The notes under the pieces: generated by a model
The model's input: only the letters and a program-made list of their open reading frames with translations
The model's database searches: none
What the model was told of the DNA's origin: nothing
Made by a program: the position numbers and the translations under genes
Source: Vreelandella sp031769195
GTDB taxonomy: Bacteria; Pseudomonadota; Gammaproteobacteria; Pseudomonadales; Halomonadaceae
Direction of reading: 5' to 3'
Assembly: GCF_031769195.1 (NCBI RefSeq)
Contig: NZ_JAVHNP010000002.1
Span: forward strand, 248,001 to 312,000
Length of the DNA: 64,000 nucleotides
Part shown: positions 15,080 to 23,457 of the stretch, in pieces
How positions within the stretch are numbered: the stretch's first letter is position 1
Layout: each line of letters opens with the position of its first letter

Positions 15080-17209
15080 ATGTTGGATAACGCGCTCAAA
15101 AGCGATATTCAGCAGGCTTACCGTAACGTGGTGGAAAAGCTTGGGCTGACGCCACGTTACGGGCAGCGCTTAATGATTGCCGAGATTGCACGCACCCTAG
15201 GCGATATCGAATGCGATAGCGAAGGTAAGCGTGTGAGCGACAGCCACGTGTGCGTGCTAGAGGCTGGCACGGGCACAGGAAAAACGCTGGCTTACCTAGT
15301 GGCGGGCCTGCCGATTGCCAAGGCCCAGGGCAAGCGTTTGATCGTGTCCACCGCAACCGTGGCGCTTCAAGAGCAGGTGTTAAACCAAGACCTACCTTCG
15401 TTGGCAAGCCACAGCGGCGTGGCGTTTCGCTATGCGCTGGCAAAAGGGCGTGGCCGCTATGTGTGTGTCGCGCGTTTAGACCAGGCCTTGGAGGGGAGCG
15501 AGCCTAACCCCACGCTGTCGCTATTCGAGCAGTCGCTTCAATCAGACAGTAGCGATTTTAACGTGCTGGCAACCGATATGGCGGAGGCCTACGGTAAAGG
15601 CGAGTGGGAAGGTGATCGCGATACCTGGTCGGCGTCGATTGACGACAGCCACTGGCGCCAGCTCACCGTTGACCATCGCCAGTGTACTGGGCGCCGGTGC
15701 GGCCATTTCGGTGCCTGCGCCTTTTTCCGCTCTCGTCGAGAGTTGGAAAATGCCGATGTCATCGTGGCCAATCACGATCTTGTATTAGCAGACCTTGCCT
15801 TAGGCGGCGGCGCTATTCTCCCAGATCCTGCCGACTGTATCTTTATTTTCGATGAGGGCCACCACCTGCCCGATAAAGCGTTGTCGCATTTTGCGCACCG
15901 CTTTGCGGTGCATGGCTGTTTGCGCTGGCTAAAGACGTTAAAAACTAGCCTGACGGACCTGAATCAAGGTTTGGCGGTACAGCCAACGATCGCACGCTTG
16001 CTGGCGGGGTTGCCTGAGCTGATGCATAGCCTAGAGCCTGCGCTGGGGGACGTGTTTAGCATGGGACATCAGCTAGCCGGGCGCGAGAACGGCTTGGCAG
16101 ATGAAGAAGCGACCCATCAGCAGCGCTTTGAAAAAGGCCAAATACCCGAGGCGCTGCGTGATCAGGCCCAGCAGTTGCTGGTCATGTTTGCCACCTTATC
16201 GAGAAGTTTAGAGAGCATTAGCGATATTCTGCGCGAAAGCCTGGACCCGGATAAACAGACGGGCCTGGACCGTGAGCAGGCGGAGGCATGGCTGCCGCTG
16301 ATCGCGCTGTTGCACGGGCGCGCCCTGGACGCCCACGCCTTATGGCAAGCTTTCAGCGAACAGGATGCGGCCAATGCGCCACCTAGTGCGCGTTGGATAA
16401 CGCTTAGCCGGGTGGCGGGTGAGCCTGAAATTGAGTTTTCGGCGAGTCCGGTGTCTGCTGCCCATACGCTTGCCAAGCATTTATGGGGGCGTTGTCATGG
16501 GGCGGTGGTCACCTCGGCAACGCTCACGGCGCTAGGCCGCTTCGAGCGACTGCAGGAGCGCGCGGGGTTAGCAAACCGCTACCGCTATCAGGCGCTGCCT
16601 AGCCCGTTTGATTACGCCAATGCGGTGTTAAGGGTACCCGCGGAAGCGACCGACCCTAGTGATCGAGAAGCGCATGAAAGCGCCATTGTGCGCTTTGTTT
16701 CGCAGCTAGGGGAGGATGAAGCGGTGCTGGTGCTGTTCTCTTCCCGCGCGCAGCTACGTGCGGTAGAGAAGGCGCTGCCAGCGAGTGCCTGTGGGCGCGT
16801 GCTAGCACAAGATGCGCTGCCCAAGCGTGAGCTGTTGGAGCGCCATCGTGCGGCAGTCGATAGCGGAAAGGGGAGCATTATCTTCGGCTTGGCAAGCTTC
16901 GCTGAAGGGATTGATCTTCCCGGCGATTACCTCACCCACGTGGTAATTACTAGGCTGCCCTTCGCGGTGCCGGATGACCCTGTGGGGGCAACGCTTGCTG
17001 AATGGATTGAGAGCCAGGGCGGCAATCCGTTTATGCGCATTAGCGTGCCCGATGCCTCTATCAAGCTGGTGCAGGCATGTGGGCGTTTAATCCGTAAAGA
17101 GAGTGATCGAGGCGTTATTACGCTGCTTGACCGGCGGGTGATTACCCGCCGCTACGGCCAAGCGCTATTAGACGCGTTGCCGCCTTTTAAGCGTGAGATA
17201 CAGGCGTAA
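15080..17209 (+). CDS. dinG: ATP-dependent DNA helicase DinG
   Basis: DinG is an SF2 5'-3' helicase of the XPD group that unwinds R-loops and repair intermediates. At 709 residues it has the family length. Visible are motif I (EAGTGTGKTLAYL), the Fe-S cluster cysteines (RYVCVARL, then CTGRRCGHFGAC), the DEGHH box (FIFDEGHHLPDKA), and C-terminal motifs SATLTALGRF, GLASFAEGIDLPGDYL and QACGRLIRKESDRG. It is 5 bases after rhlB, so probably on the same transcript. Confidence 0.94.
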   Translation: MLDNALKSDIQQAYRNVVEKLGLTPRYGQRLMIAEIARTLGDIECDSEGKRVSDSHVCVLEAGTGTGKTLAYLVAGLPIAKAQGKRLIVSTATVALQEQVLNQDLPSLASHSGVAFRYALAKGRGRYVCVARLDQALEGSEPNPTLSLFEQSLQSDSSDFNVLATDMAEAYGKGEWEGDRDTWSASIDDSHWRQLTVDHRQCTGRRCGHFGACAFFRSRRELENADVIVANHDLVLADLALGGGAILPDPADCIFIFDEGHHLPDKALSHFAHRFAVHGCLRWLKTLKTSLTDLNQGLAVQPTIARLLAGLPELMHSLEPALGDVFSMGHQLAGRENGLADEEATHQQRFEKGQIPEALRDQAQQLLVMFATLSRSLESISDILRESLDPDKQTGLDREQAEAWLPLIALLHGRALDAHALWQAFSEQDAANAPPSARWITLSRVAGEPEIEFSASPVSAAHTLAKHLWGRCHGAVVTSATLTALGRFERLQERAGLANRYRYQALPSPFDYANAVLRVPAEATDPSDREAHESAIVRFVSQLGEDEAVLVLFSSRAQLRAVEKALPASACGRVLAQDALPKRELLERHRAAVDSGKGSIIFGLASFAEGIDLPGDYLTHVVITRLPFAVPDDPVGATLAEWIESQGGNPFMRISVPDASIKLVQACGRLIRKESDRGVITLLDRRVITRRYGQALLDALPPFKREIQA

Positions 17210-17233
17210 AGTGATTAGTGTCAGGTAGCTGTA

Positions 17234-17272
17234 ATAAAAAATGTCCCGCTGGGCAGTGCGCGGCGGGACATT
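17234..17272 (-). terminator. Terminator of aroF (reverse strand)
   Basis: A 10-bp stem, AATGTCCCGC and GCGGGACATT, lies between the convergent dinG and aroF genes. Read on the reverse strand it is followed by TTTTATT, so it terminates aroF. It may also serve dinG as a bidirectional hairpin. Confidence 0.82.
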
Positions 17273-17289
17273 GTTGCTGCCAGCGATCG

Positions 17290-18366
17290 TTATTTAGCGA
17301 TGCGCTTTGCCAGCACCGGTGCTAGCTTATCGTTCATGCGGGTGAACGTTTCTACGGTGGTATCCCAGTCGATGCAAGCATCGGTGATAGAGACCCCGTA
17401 CTGCAGTTGGCTTAAATCAGCGGGCACTTTTTGGGCGCCCCAGCCAATGTTCGACTCCACCATCAGGCCGATAATCGACGTGTTGCCTTCGAGAATCTGG
17501 TTGGTCACGTTTTCCAGTACCAGCGGCTGCAGCGCTGCATCTTTGTTCGAGTTCGCGTGTGAGCAGTCGATCATGATGTTGGCAGAGAGATTAGCCTTCT
17601 TGAGCTCTTTTTCTGCCAGGGCCACACTCACGCTATCGTAGTTAGGCTTGCCATTGCCGCCGCGCAGTACCACGTGGCCGTAGGCATTTCCTCGGGTGCG
17701 GATGATAGCGACTTGGCCTGCCTGGTTAATGCCCAGGAAGTTGTGCGGGTTGGCCACGGACTGCAGCGCGTTGATGGCGACATCCAGGCTTCCGTCGGTA
17801 CCGTTTTTGAAACCAACGGGGCAGGAGAGGCCAGACGCCATTTCGCGGTGTGTCTGAGATTCTGTGGTGCGGGCACCAATCGCTGACCAGCTAATGCAAT
17901 CTTGCATATACTGGGGGGAAATGGGGTCAAGGGCTTCCGTGGCTAGCGGTAGGCCCATCTCGGCTAGGTCCACCAGCAGTTTGCGGGCAATGTGCAGGCC
18001 TTCGTCAATTTCAAAAGAGTCGTTGAGATGCGGGTCATTAATTAACCCTTTCCAGCCGACAGTCGTGCGGGGCTTTTCGAAGTAGACGCGCATGACGATA
18101 TAAAGGCTGTCGCTGACTTGATCCGCTAAGGCGCGCAAACGACGAGCGTAATCCAGCGCTGCCTCGACGTCATGAATAGAGCAGGGGCCAACAACGACCA
18201 GCAACCGTGGGTCGTTACCATCCAGAATGTTTTGGATAGTTTGACGGCCTTCGATGACTGAGCGTTCGGCGCTTTCCGTTAACGGGATCGCATTTTTCAG
18301 TGCTTCTGGAGTGGTAAGAACGTCCTGTGCAAGAACGTTAAGGTTACTAACCTGTTGATCTGACAT
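17290..18366 (-). CDS. aroF: 3-deoxy-7-phosphoheptulonate (DAHP) synthase, AroF type
   Basis: This enzyme condenses phosphoenolpyruvate and erythrose 4-phosphate, the first step of the shikimate pathway. The 358-residue class I enzyme has VVGPCSIHD, MRVYFEKPRTTVGWKGLINDP, SWSAIGARTTESQTHREMASGL and MIDCSHANSNKD. Sequence details (LPLATEALDP, LGINQAGQVA) are nearer to E. coli AroF, the tyrosine-sensitive isozyme, than to AroG. Which amino acid inhibits it here cannot be read from sequence alone. It is a single gene with its own terminator. I looked for TyrR boxes upstream and found none that fit. Confidence 0.93.
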   Translation of the reverse strand: MSDQQVSNLNVLAQDVLTTPEALKNAIPLTESAERSVIEGRQTIQNILDGNDPRLLVVVGPCSIHDVEAALDYARRLRALADQVSDSLYIVMRVYFEKPRTTVGWKGLINDPHLNDSFEIDEGLHIARKLLVDLAEMGLPLATEALDPISPQYMQDCISWSAIGARTTESQTHREMASGLSCPVGFKNGTDGSLDVAINALQSVANPHNFLGINQAGQVAIIRTRGNAYGHVVLRGGNGKPNYDSVSVALAEKELKKANLSANIMIDCSHANSNKDAALQPLVLENVTNQILEGNTSIIGLMVESNIGWGAQKVPADLSQLQYGVSITDACIDWDTTVETFTRMNDKLAPVLAKRIAK

Positions 18367-18742
18367 CTTGCTACCTGTGCGTGCGCGATGGGCGAAAAGT
18401 GGTCACTACTATGGCGCGTCACGGTGGTAAAAATCAATTGTTACGGAACTTTGCATTAAGGAAAAATGTCAGCCACAGGGTTTTAGTAAAGGGGGGGAAG
18501 GCTTTTAAGAAACAGGCTAAGCGCTTGATGCGCTGCTAAGAACGCGTAACACTAGATGGCATTGGCGCTAAGTCATCAGCGCAACCTAACTGAGGGGTAG
18601 GCCAGTGAAAGCCTGCAGTTTTCCTCCATGACGACTAACAGATGCCCAAGGGACGCTATGCTGCTTGCTGTGAAGGCCCGATTAACAGGGCGAAAAAAAC
18701 ATAAAGCTCGACGCCCAGCGTATGAGCAGAAGGAGCGTGTGA
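18367..18742. promoter_or_regulatory. Divergent aroF/rpoE intergenic region with a possible sigma-E promoter
   Basis: This 376-base stretch holds no gene. At 18445-18451 there is GGAACTT, identical to the sigma-E -35 consensus, and TCAGC at 18469 lies 17 bases further on. That is one base longer than usual and a poor -10. It points toward rpoE, about 270 bases ahead, and would be an autoregulatory promoter if real. Nothing else convincing was seen. Confidence 0.4.
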
Positions 18743-19342
18743 ATGGGCACTCGTGAAACAGACCAACAGTTGGTTGAACGTGCTCAGAAAGGCGATACAC
18801 GCGCTTTTGATCTGCTGGTAAAAAAATATCAGCATAAGATTATTGGCTTGATCGGACGCTACGTGCATGACCATGCAGAAGTGCAGGACGTTGCACAGGA
18901 GGCGTTTATAAAGGCTTATCGTGCGTTGGGTAAATTTCGTGCAGAAAGCGCGTTTTATACCTGGATGTACCGGATCGCCATCAATACCGCCAAAAACCAT
19001 TTAGTATCCCGCGGCCGCAGGCCTCCGGGCAGCGACCTGGATATTGTCGATGCAGAAATTATCGATCAGAGCGGACGCTTGGCAGACTCTGAGTCTCCAG
19101 AAGCATCGATTGCCCGGGACCAGCTTGAGGCGGCCGTTTTCGAGGCGATTGAGAAGCTGCCTGATGACTTGCGCACGGCTATTACGCTAAGGGAGCTCGA
19201 TGGCTTAGCCTACGAGGATATCGCTCAGGTGATGCAGTGCCCGGTCGGTACCGTACGCTCGCGTATTTTTCGTGCCCGTGAAGCGGTGGATGAGCATATT
19301 CGTCCGCTGGTCACTACCGCGAGAAACAGTCGGGACGAGTAG
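18743..19342 (+). CDS. rpoE: RNA polymerase sigma factor RpoE/AlgU (envelope stress)
   Basis: This 199-residue ECF sigma factor belongs to the RpoE/AlgU group. Region 2 is seen as FDLLVKKYQHKIIGLIGRYVHDHAEVQDVAQEAFIKAYRALGKFRAESAFYTWMYRIAINTAKNHL. Region 4 is seen as LPDDLRTAITLRELDGLAYEDIAQVMQCPVGTVRSRIFRAREA. It directs transcription of envelope repair genes when misfolded outer-membrane proteins accumulate. The start ATG 18743 has AAGGAG 8 bases upstream. It heads the cluster rpoE-mucA-mucB-rseC-mucD, but a 242-base gap separates it from mucA, longer than in E. coli or Pseudomonas as I know them. Confidence 0.95.
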   Translation: MGTRETDQQLVERAQKGDTRAFDLLVKKYQHKIIGLIGRYVHDHAEVQDVAQEAFIKAYRALGKFRAESAFYTWMYRIAINTAKNHLVSRGRRPPGSDLDIVDAEIIDQSGRLADSESPEASIARDQLEAAVFEAIEKLPDDLRTAITLRELDGLAYEDIAQVMQCPVGTVRSRIFRAREAVDEHIRPLVTTARNSRDE

Positions 19343-19402
19343 CTTGCTGCCCGCTTGTGCGGGGGGCGATGGTCACAAACATTTACGTTTTTGCGTTTTT
19401 AG

Positions 19403-19431
19403 TGAACTGTCTGGCAAGTGAGGCGTCATAA
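19403..19431 (+). promoter_or_regulatory. Candidate sigma-E promoter in front of mucA
   Basis: TGAACTG (19403-19409) and TCATAA (19426-19431) are separated by 16 bases, close to the sigma-E pattern GGAACTT-N16-TCTAA. The site is within the unusual 242-base gap between rpoE and mucA. It could give the anti-sigma factor its own stress-induced transcript. Evidence is by eye only. Confidence 0.35.
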
Positions 19432-19584
19432 AGGCTGTCTAGCATGATCGTGCTAAATCATTGCACTGTTGAAAGCGTGCAGTGGTTTAGTAACAAGGTC
19501 TTGGCCTGTGAAGTTTTGCGGCTAAAGCACGCATTAGCCGTGTTGTCGCTGAACTTCTTCTAACACAGTGTGAGGGTGTGAAGT

Positions 19585-20316
19585 ATGAGTCAAAGCACAC
19601 GGGAATCACTTTCGGCATTGATGGACAGTGAAAGTGATGAGCTTGAATTGCGCCGAGTGTTGAAATCGCTGCCCAATGATGCCGATGCGGCAGAGACTTG
19701 GCGCCGTTACCATTTAGCCCGCAGTATGATGCAGCGCGAGCGCAACGTTGATGTCAGTGTTGATCTCTCTGCAGGCATTATGGCGCGCCTGAATGAAGAG
19801 CCAGCCCCTATGCTGGAAAGTAATAGCGACGTGACACCTGCACGCACTAGCGGTATCTCGTTTGCTCGCGGTGCTGGGGTGGCAGCGGCGGTATCTTTGA
19901 TGGTGATCACTGGCGTTCAATTCTTTAACGGTAACGGTGCAGGAACGGCCCAGCCAGCCGGCAATACGGTGGCTTCTCAAGCACCCACGGGTGCCCAAGT
20001 GCAGCCAGTGAACCTCGGAGCTCCTCAGTCGGCGGCTATGGCAGCGTCAGATATGCCTATGTTTGAGCCCACGCCGTTTAGAATTAATGGACAGTCGGGC
20101 AATAGCGGTCTCATGAATATCAGCGACGCTGGTTTTTCAACGCCCGTTGCCCCTCAGGGTATGATGGCTCAGCAAGCGATGTCGATTGATGTGGATCAGT
20201 TGCGTATGCTTCAGTCCTATCTCGAACAGCATGCGCAAGGTGCTGCCAATGGCAGTGGCGATAGCTGGACACCGATCATGCGCTCGTCTGTTACGGAGCC
20301 ATTGGGGCAGCGATAG
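19585..20316 (+). CDS. mucA: Anti-sigma factor RseA/MucA
   Basis: The 243-residue protein has the N-terminal RseA sigma-binding domain (ESLSALMDSESDELELRRVLKSL ... AAETWRRYHLARSMM), one membrane segment at about residues 95-112 (GAGVAAAVSLMVITGVQFF), and a Gln/Ala/Pro/Met-rich periplasmic domain to the end. The layout is that of MucA, which holds RpoE inactive at the inner membrane until cleaved by regulated proteolysis. mucB follows, which in Pseudomonas protects MucA from cleavage. Confidence 0.92.
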   Translation: MSQSTRESLSALMDSESDELELRRVLKSLPNDADAAETWRRYHLARSMMQRERNVDVSVDLSAGIMARLNEEPAPMLESNSDVTPARTSGISFARGAGVAAAVSLMVITGVQFFNGNGAGTAQPAGNTVASQAPTGAQVQPVNLGAPQSAAMAASDMPMFEPTPFRINGQSGNSGLMNISDAGFSTPVAPQGMMAQQAMSIDVDQLRMLQSYLEQHAQGAANGSGDSWTPIMRSSVTEPLGQR

Positions 20317-20367
20317 GTAACGAGTTTTAACGTGAGTGACCGTTCAGTAAGAGGCTATTTGATCGGT

Positions 20368-21333
20368 ATGGTAACCGCTCGAAATAGAAGTTGGGGACGA
20401 CGGCTGGCATTCACACTGGGCCTAGTGGGTGCTAGCCTAGCCTCTCAAATGACTGTCGCTGATACAAAAACGCTGCCACATATTACTTGCACAAATGTGG
20501 TTGAGCAGCCAGAGGCTGGGTCTGCACAAGCATGGTTAGCGCGCAGTATGTTGGCAGGCCACTGTTACAACTTTCAAGCGCGTGCCGTGACGATTGATGC
20601 ATTAGGTGTGCGCACACTTGCCCTTTCTCACCGTATTCGCGATGGCATCCGTCAGCAGGTGGTCCAACACCTTGACGGGCCGTCGATAAGCGTTGAACGC
20701 CGCTCCATGGTGGGTTACATGGCGAGGTTTACGCCCGATGCAGCAAGCGACCTTGATGCTTCAGGTGCTTGGGCTCAGCACGTCGCCTCCTACTACGATA
20801 TTTCCTTTCAAGAAGATGCGCGGGTAGCGGGTCGAGAAGCAGTTCAACTGCGTTTTTCGCCCCACGATCAGCAACGCTACTACCATGTTTGGTGGGTCGA
20901 TAAAGAGACAGGTTTGCTTCTCAAGCATGTCATGAGTGACAGTCAAGAGCGTGTTCTTGAGACGTTTCAAATGACCCAGCTTCACTCCCCCGAACTCTAC
21001 GATGGCAATATTGCGAGTGATCCTAGCGCTGAGGGGCTTGCATACCCATGGGAGTTAACATGGTTGCCTGACGGGTTTGAGGCCCAGCCCCAAGAACCAG
21101 AGCACGCCAATAGTCACCAGCGAATTTACAGCGACGGCTTGGCAACGTTTAGCCTATTCGTTAATCCTGTCGAGCCGCCTGGATTGAGTGAAGGCGTGCA
21201 TCGTTTAGGGGTGTCGACGGCAGCTATTGCGATTGTCTCTGAAGGAGGTCAGCAGTGGCAACTGGTAGGTGTTGGCGAGCTGCCGCCCGACATGCTTCGC
21301 CGTATTGTGCAGTCTGTGCATATTGAGCCATAA
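20368..21333 (+). CDS. mucB: Periplasmic regulator of RseA/MucA (MucB/RseB)
   Basis: MucB binds the periplasmic part of MucA and lipopolysaccharide, gating the proteolysis that frees the sigma factor. I placed the start at ATG 20368, giving a normal signal peptide (MVTARNRSWGRRLAFTLGLVGAS); GTG 20332 is an alternative that adds 12 residues. The protein has the MucB/RseB N-terminal lipid-binding fold (RIRDGIRQQVVQHLDGPSISVERR) and C-terminal domain (LTWLPDGFEAQPQE ... LATFSLFVNPVEPPGLSEGVHRLGVSTA). The gene is followed at once by rseC. Confidence 0.92.
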   Translation: MVTARNRSWGRRLAFTLGLVGASLASQMTVADTKTLPHITCTNVVEQPEAGSAQAWLARSMLAGHCYNFQARAVTIDALGVRTLALSHRIRDGIRQQVVQHLDGPSISVERRSMVGYMARFTPDAASDLDASGAWAQHVASYYDISFQEDARVAGREAVQLRFSPHDQQRYYHVWWVDKETGLLLKHVMSDSQERVLETFQMTQLHSPELYDGNIASDPSAEGLAYPWELTWLPDGFEAQPQEPEHANSHQRIYSDGLATFSLFVNPVEPPGLSEGVHRLGVSTAAIAIVSEGGQQWQLVGVGELPPDMLRRIVQSVHIEP

Positions 21334-21335
21334 CC

Positions 21336-21791
21336 ATGCCGACTCAAGAGATCTCCTGTACGTCACTTTTAAGAACCGGTTCCGTGGTTGGTTACGCGGG
21401 TGCTGGGTTGGTGGTGGATGTATCACTGAAAGCGACTTGCGAACAGTGTGCCCAAGGTCGAGGGTGCGGTATGGGACTGTTGGCGCGGCGTCAGCAGCAG
21501 CGTATTACGGTGTTTACTCCGAAAATTCAGCCAGGCGATGCGCCTGCTTATCCGTTGGGTGCCCGCGTGACAATTGCGCTGCCAAAACAGGAAATGAGTC
21601 TATTAGCACTGATTATTTATGCCCTACCGCTGTTGGCAGCGTTACTGGCGGCTGGCGTGTTGTCACTATTCACCGTCAGCGACTGGCTTATCGCAGCACT
21701 GTTTTTTAGCACCTTGTTGTGCGGTGTTATCACCCTTAAATATCTATTGCGTGGACGGATGGAACGCTTCCGGCCGCGCTTGGTCAGTTAG
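21336..21791 (+). CDS. rseC: RseC/MucC family membrane protein
   Basis: The 151-residue protein has a cytoplasmic N-terminal region with the conserved Cys cluster (CEQCAQGRGCGMGLL) and two membrane segments at about 88-108 and 112-131, followed by a basic C-terminus. RseC-family proteins modulate the sigma-E pathway and contribute to the SoxR-reducing system; the Cys may bind an Fe-S cluster. It starts 2 bases after the mucB stop. Confidence 0.9.
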   Translation: MPTQEISCTSLLRTGSVVGYAGAGLVVDVSLKATCEQCAQGRGCGMGLLARRQQQRITVFTPKIQPGDAPAYPLGARVTIALPKQEMSLLALIIYALPLLAALLAAGVLSLFTVSDWLIAALFFSTLLCGVITLKYLLRGRMERFRPRLVS

Positions 21792-21857
21792 TTGTTCGGT
21801 AGCTCGCTAAGAGTTGCACTCCCTTCGTTTCGTATCTGCTTGACTAGGAGCTGTTGC

Positions 21858-23270
21858 ATGAAGCGCTTGGTTCTCCCCTCGACACTATGGCTATGCTTGG
21901 TGGCAATGTTTTTGTTAGGCCAAAATGCCTATGCACAAACGCTGCCTGATTTTACCGAGCTGGTGGAAGACGCCGCGCCGGGCGTTGTGAATATTTCCAC
22001 CAGTCGAACGGTTCAACGCAGTCCGGCTTTACAAGGTTTTGGCGGACAGGAAATCCCAGAGATTTTCCGTCATTTCTTTGGCGACAGTTTTCCAACACCT
22101 CCCAACGGTGGCAGTGGCGGTGGGCGCAGTGAAGAGCGTCAATCGTTAGGTTCTGGCTTCATCATTAGCGCCGATGGCTACGTAATGACCAACGCCCACG
22201 TTGTGCAGGATGCCGACGAAATTTTAGTACGTCTCAATGACCGTCGTGAGTTGCCCGCTGAGCTGATTGGTAGCGATGCGCAAACCGATGTTGCACTGCT
22301 GAAAATTGACGCCAACGATCTGCCGGTCCTTAACTTGGGCGATTCAGATGCGCTAAAAGTAGGCGAATGGGTCGCGGCCATCGGATCGCCGTTTGGGTTT
22401 GACCACTCAGTGACCGCCGGTATTGTCAGTGCGATTAACCGTACGCTGCCTCGTGATGCTTACGTGCCGTTTATTCAAACAGACGTCGCCATCAATCCCG
22501 GTAACTCAGGTGGCCCGCTGTTTAATCTAGAAGGGGAGGTCATCGGGATTAACTCGCAGATCTTTACCCGCAGCGGCGGCTTTATGGGGCTCTCATTTGC
22601 CATTCCGATTAACGTCGCCATGGATGTGGCCGACCAGCTGCGTGAAGATGGCCGCGTGAACCGTGGCTGGCTAGGCGTCATGATTCAGCCGGTATCACAA
22701 GACCTGGCAGAGTCCTTTGGTATGAGTGAAGCCATTGGCGCACTCATTGCGGACTTAGACCCCGAAGGCCCCGCAGCGCAGGGGGGCTTGCAGGCTGGCG
22801 ATGTGATCCTGGAGGTGAACGGTGAAGAGGTTGACCGTTCAAGCTCGCTTCCTCGTCTTATCGGTCGCGTAGCGCCGGGTGACGATGTCGAGTTAACCTT
22901 GATGCGTGACGGCGAGCAGGTATCCGAAACGGTAGAGCTAGGTAGCTGGCCCGATATGAACGAAACTACCCCGGCCGCTAACAGCGATAGCCAAGTGCGT
23001 CTCGGCGTGGCGGTGGCGGAAGTCGATCCAGCGCTACGGGAGCGTTTGAACATCAGCGGTGGTGTGGAAGTCAGTCAGGTGGAGCCCGACAGTGTCGCTG
23101 CCCAGGCTGGCCTGCGTGCGGGTGATATTCTGGTAAGCATTGATCACCGCAGCGTGTCATCGGCAGATGAACTGATGCGGATTGTAGAAGAGCTGCCCAA
23201 TGACCGGGCTATTCCGGTGCGCCTGTACCGTGATGGGCGCTCGCTGTTTGTGGCGCTAAGACTCGAATAA
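21858..23270 (+). CDS. mucD: Periplasmic serine protease MucD/DegP (HtrA family)
   Basis: I start this 470-residue protein at ATG 21858, which follows AGGAG and opens on a signal peptide (cleavage after AYA, residue 26). The trypsin-like domain has the catalytic triad His114 (TNAHVV), Asp144 (TDVALLKI) and Ser217 (GNSGGP). Two PDZ domains follow at about 260-350 and 370-465. MucD degrades or refolds misfolded envelope proteins and dampens the sigma-E response. It is the last gene of the rpoE cluster, 66 bases after rseC. Confidence 0.95.
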   Translation: MKRLVLPSTLWLCLVAMFLLGQNAYAQTLPDFTELVEDAAPGVVNISTSRTVQRSPALQGFGGQEIPEIFRHFFGDSFPTPPNGGSGGGRSEERQSLGSGFIISADGYVMTNAHVVQDADEILVRLNDRRELPAELIGSDAQTDVALLKIDANDLPVLNLGDSDALKVGEWVAAIGSPFGFDHSVTAGIVSAINRTLPRDAYVPFIQTDVAINPGNSGGPLFNLEGEVIGINSQIFTRSGGFMGLSFAIPINVAMDVADQLREDGRVNRGWLGVMIQPVSQDLAESFGMSEAIGALIADLDPEGPAAQGGLQAGDVILEVNGEEVDRSSSLPRLIGRVAPGDDVELTLMRDGEQVSETVELGSWPDMNETTPAANSDSQVRLGVAVAEVDPALRERLNISGGVEVSQVEPDSVAAQAGLRAGDILVSIDHRSVSSADELMRIVEELPNDRAIPVRLYRDGRSLFVALRLE

Positions 23271-23289
23271 CTCCTCCTTAACTCCCTCC

Positions 23290-23312
23290 AGTCCGGCGGT
23301 TCTCGCCGGACT
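23290..23312 (+). terminator. Hairpin after mucD
   Basis: A perfect 9-bp stem (AGTCCGGCG and CGCCGGACT) with a 5-base loop lies 19 bases after the mucD stop. Only a weak T-rich tail follows (GCTGTTCC), so termination may be partial. Confidence 0.65.
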
Positions 23313-23457
23313 GCTGTTCCTATCCCGCGCATATCGCTACAATAGCGCTTATCTTTTGACGAACTTTGGCAATGCAGTGGTGTGGTCCTCGCTTTTTCGC
23401 CTTCCGGCCTAGCGCCGCATCACCACGCTTGCGTACCAATAAGGCAGAACACACTCG

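Noticed and set aside
17210..17289. Possible small gene between dinG and aroF
   Set aside because: The stretch is filled by the terminator hairpin; no frame with a ribosome site.
18424..18445. TyrR-like box upstream of aroF
   Set aside because: GTAA and TTAC are present but 10 bases apart, where a TyrR box needs 8, so it does not fit the TGTAAA-N6-TTTACA pattern.
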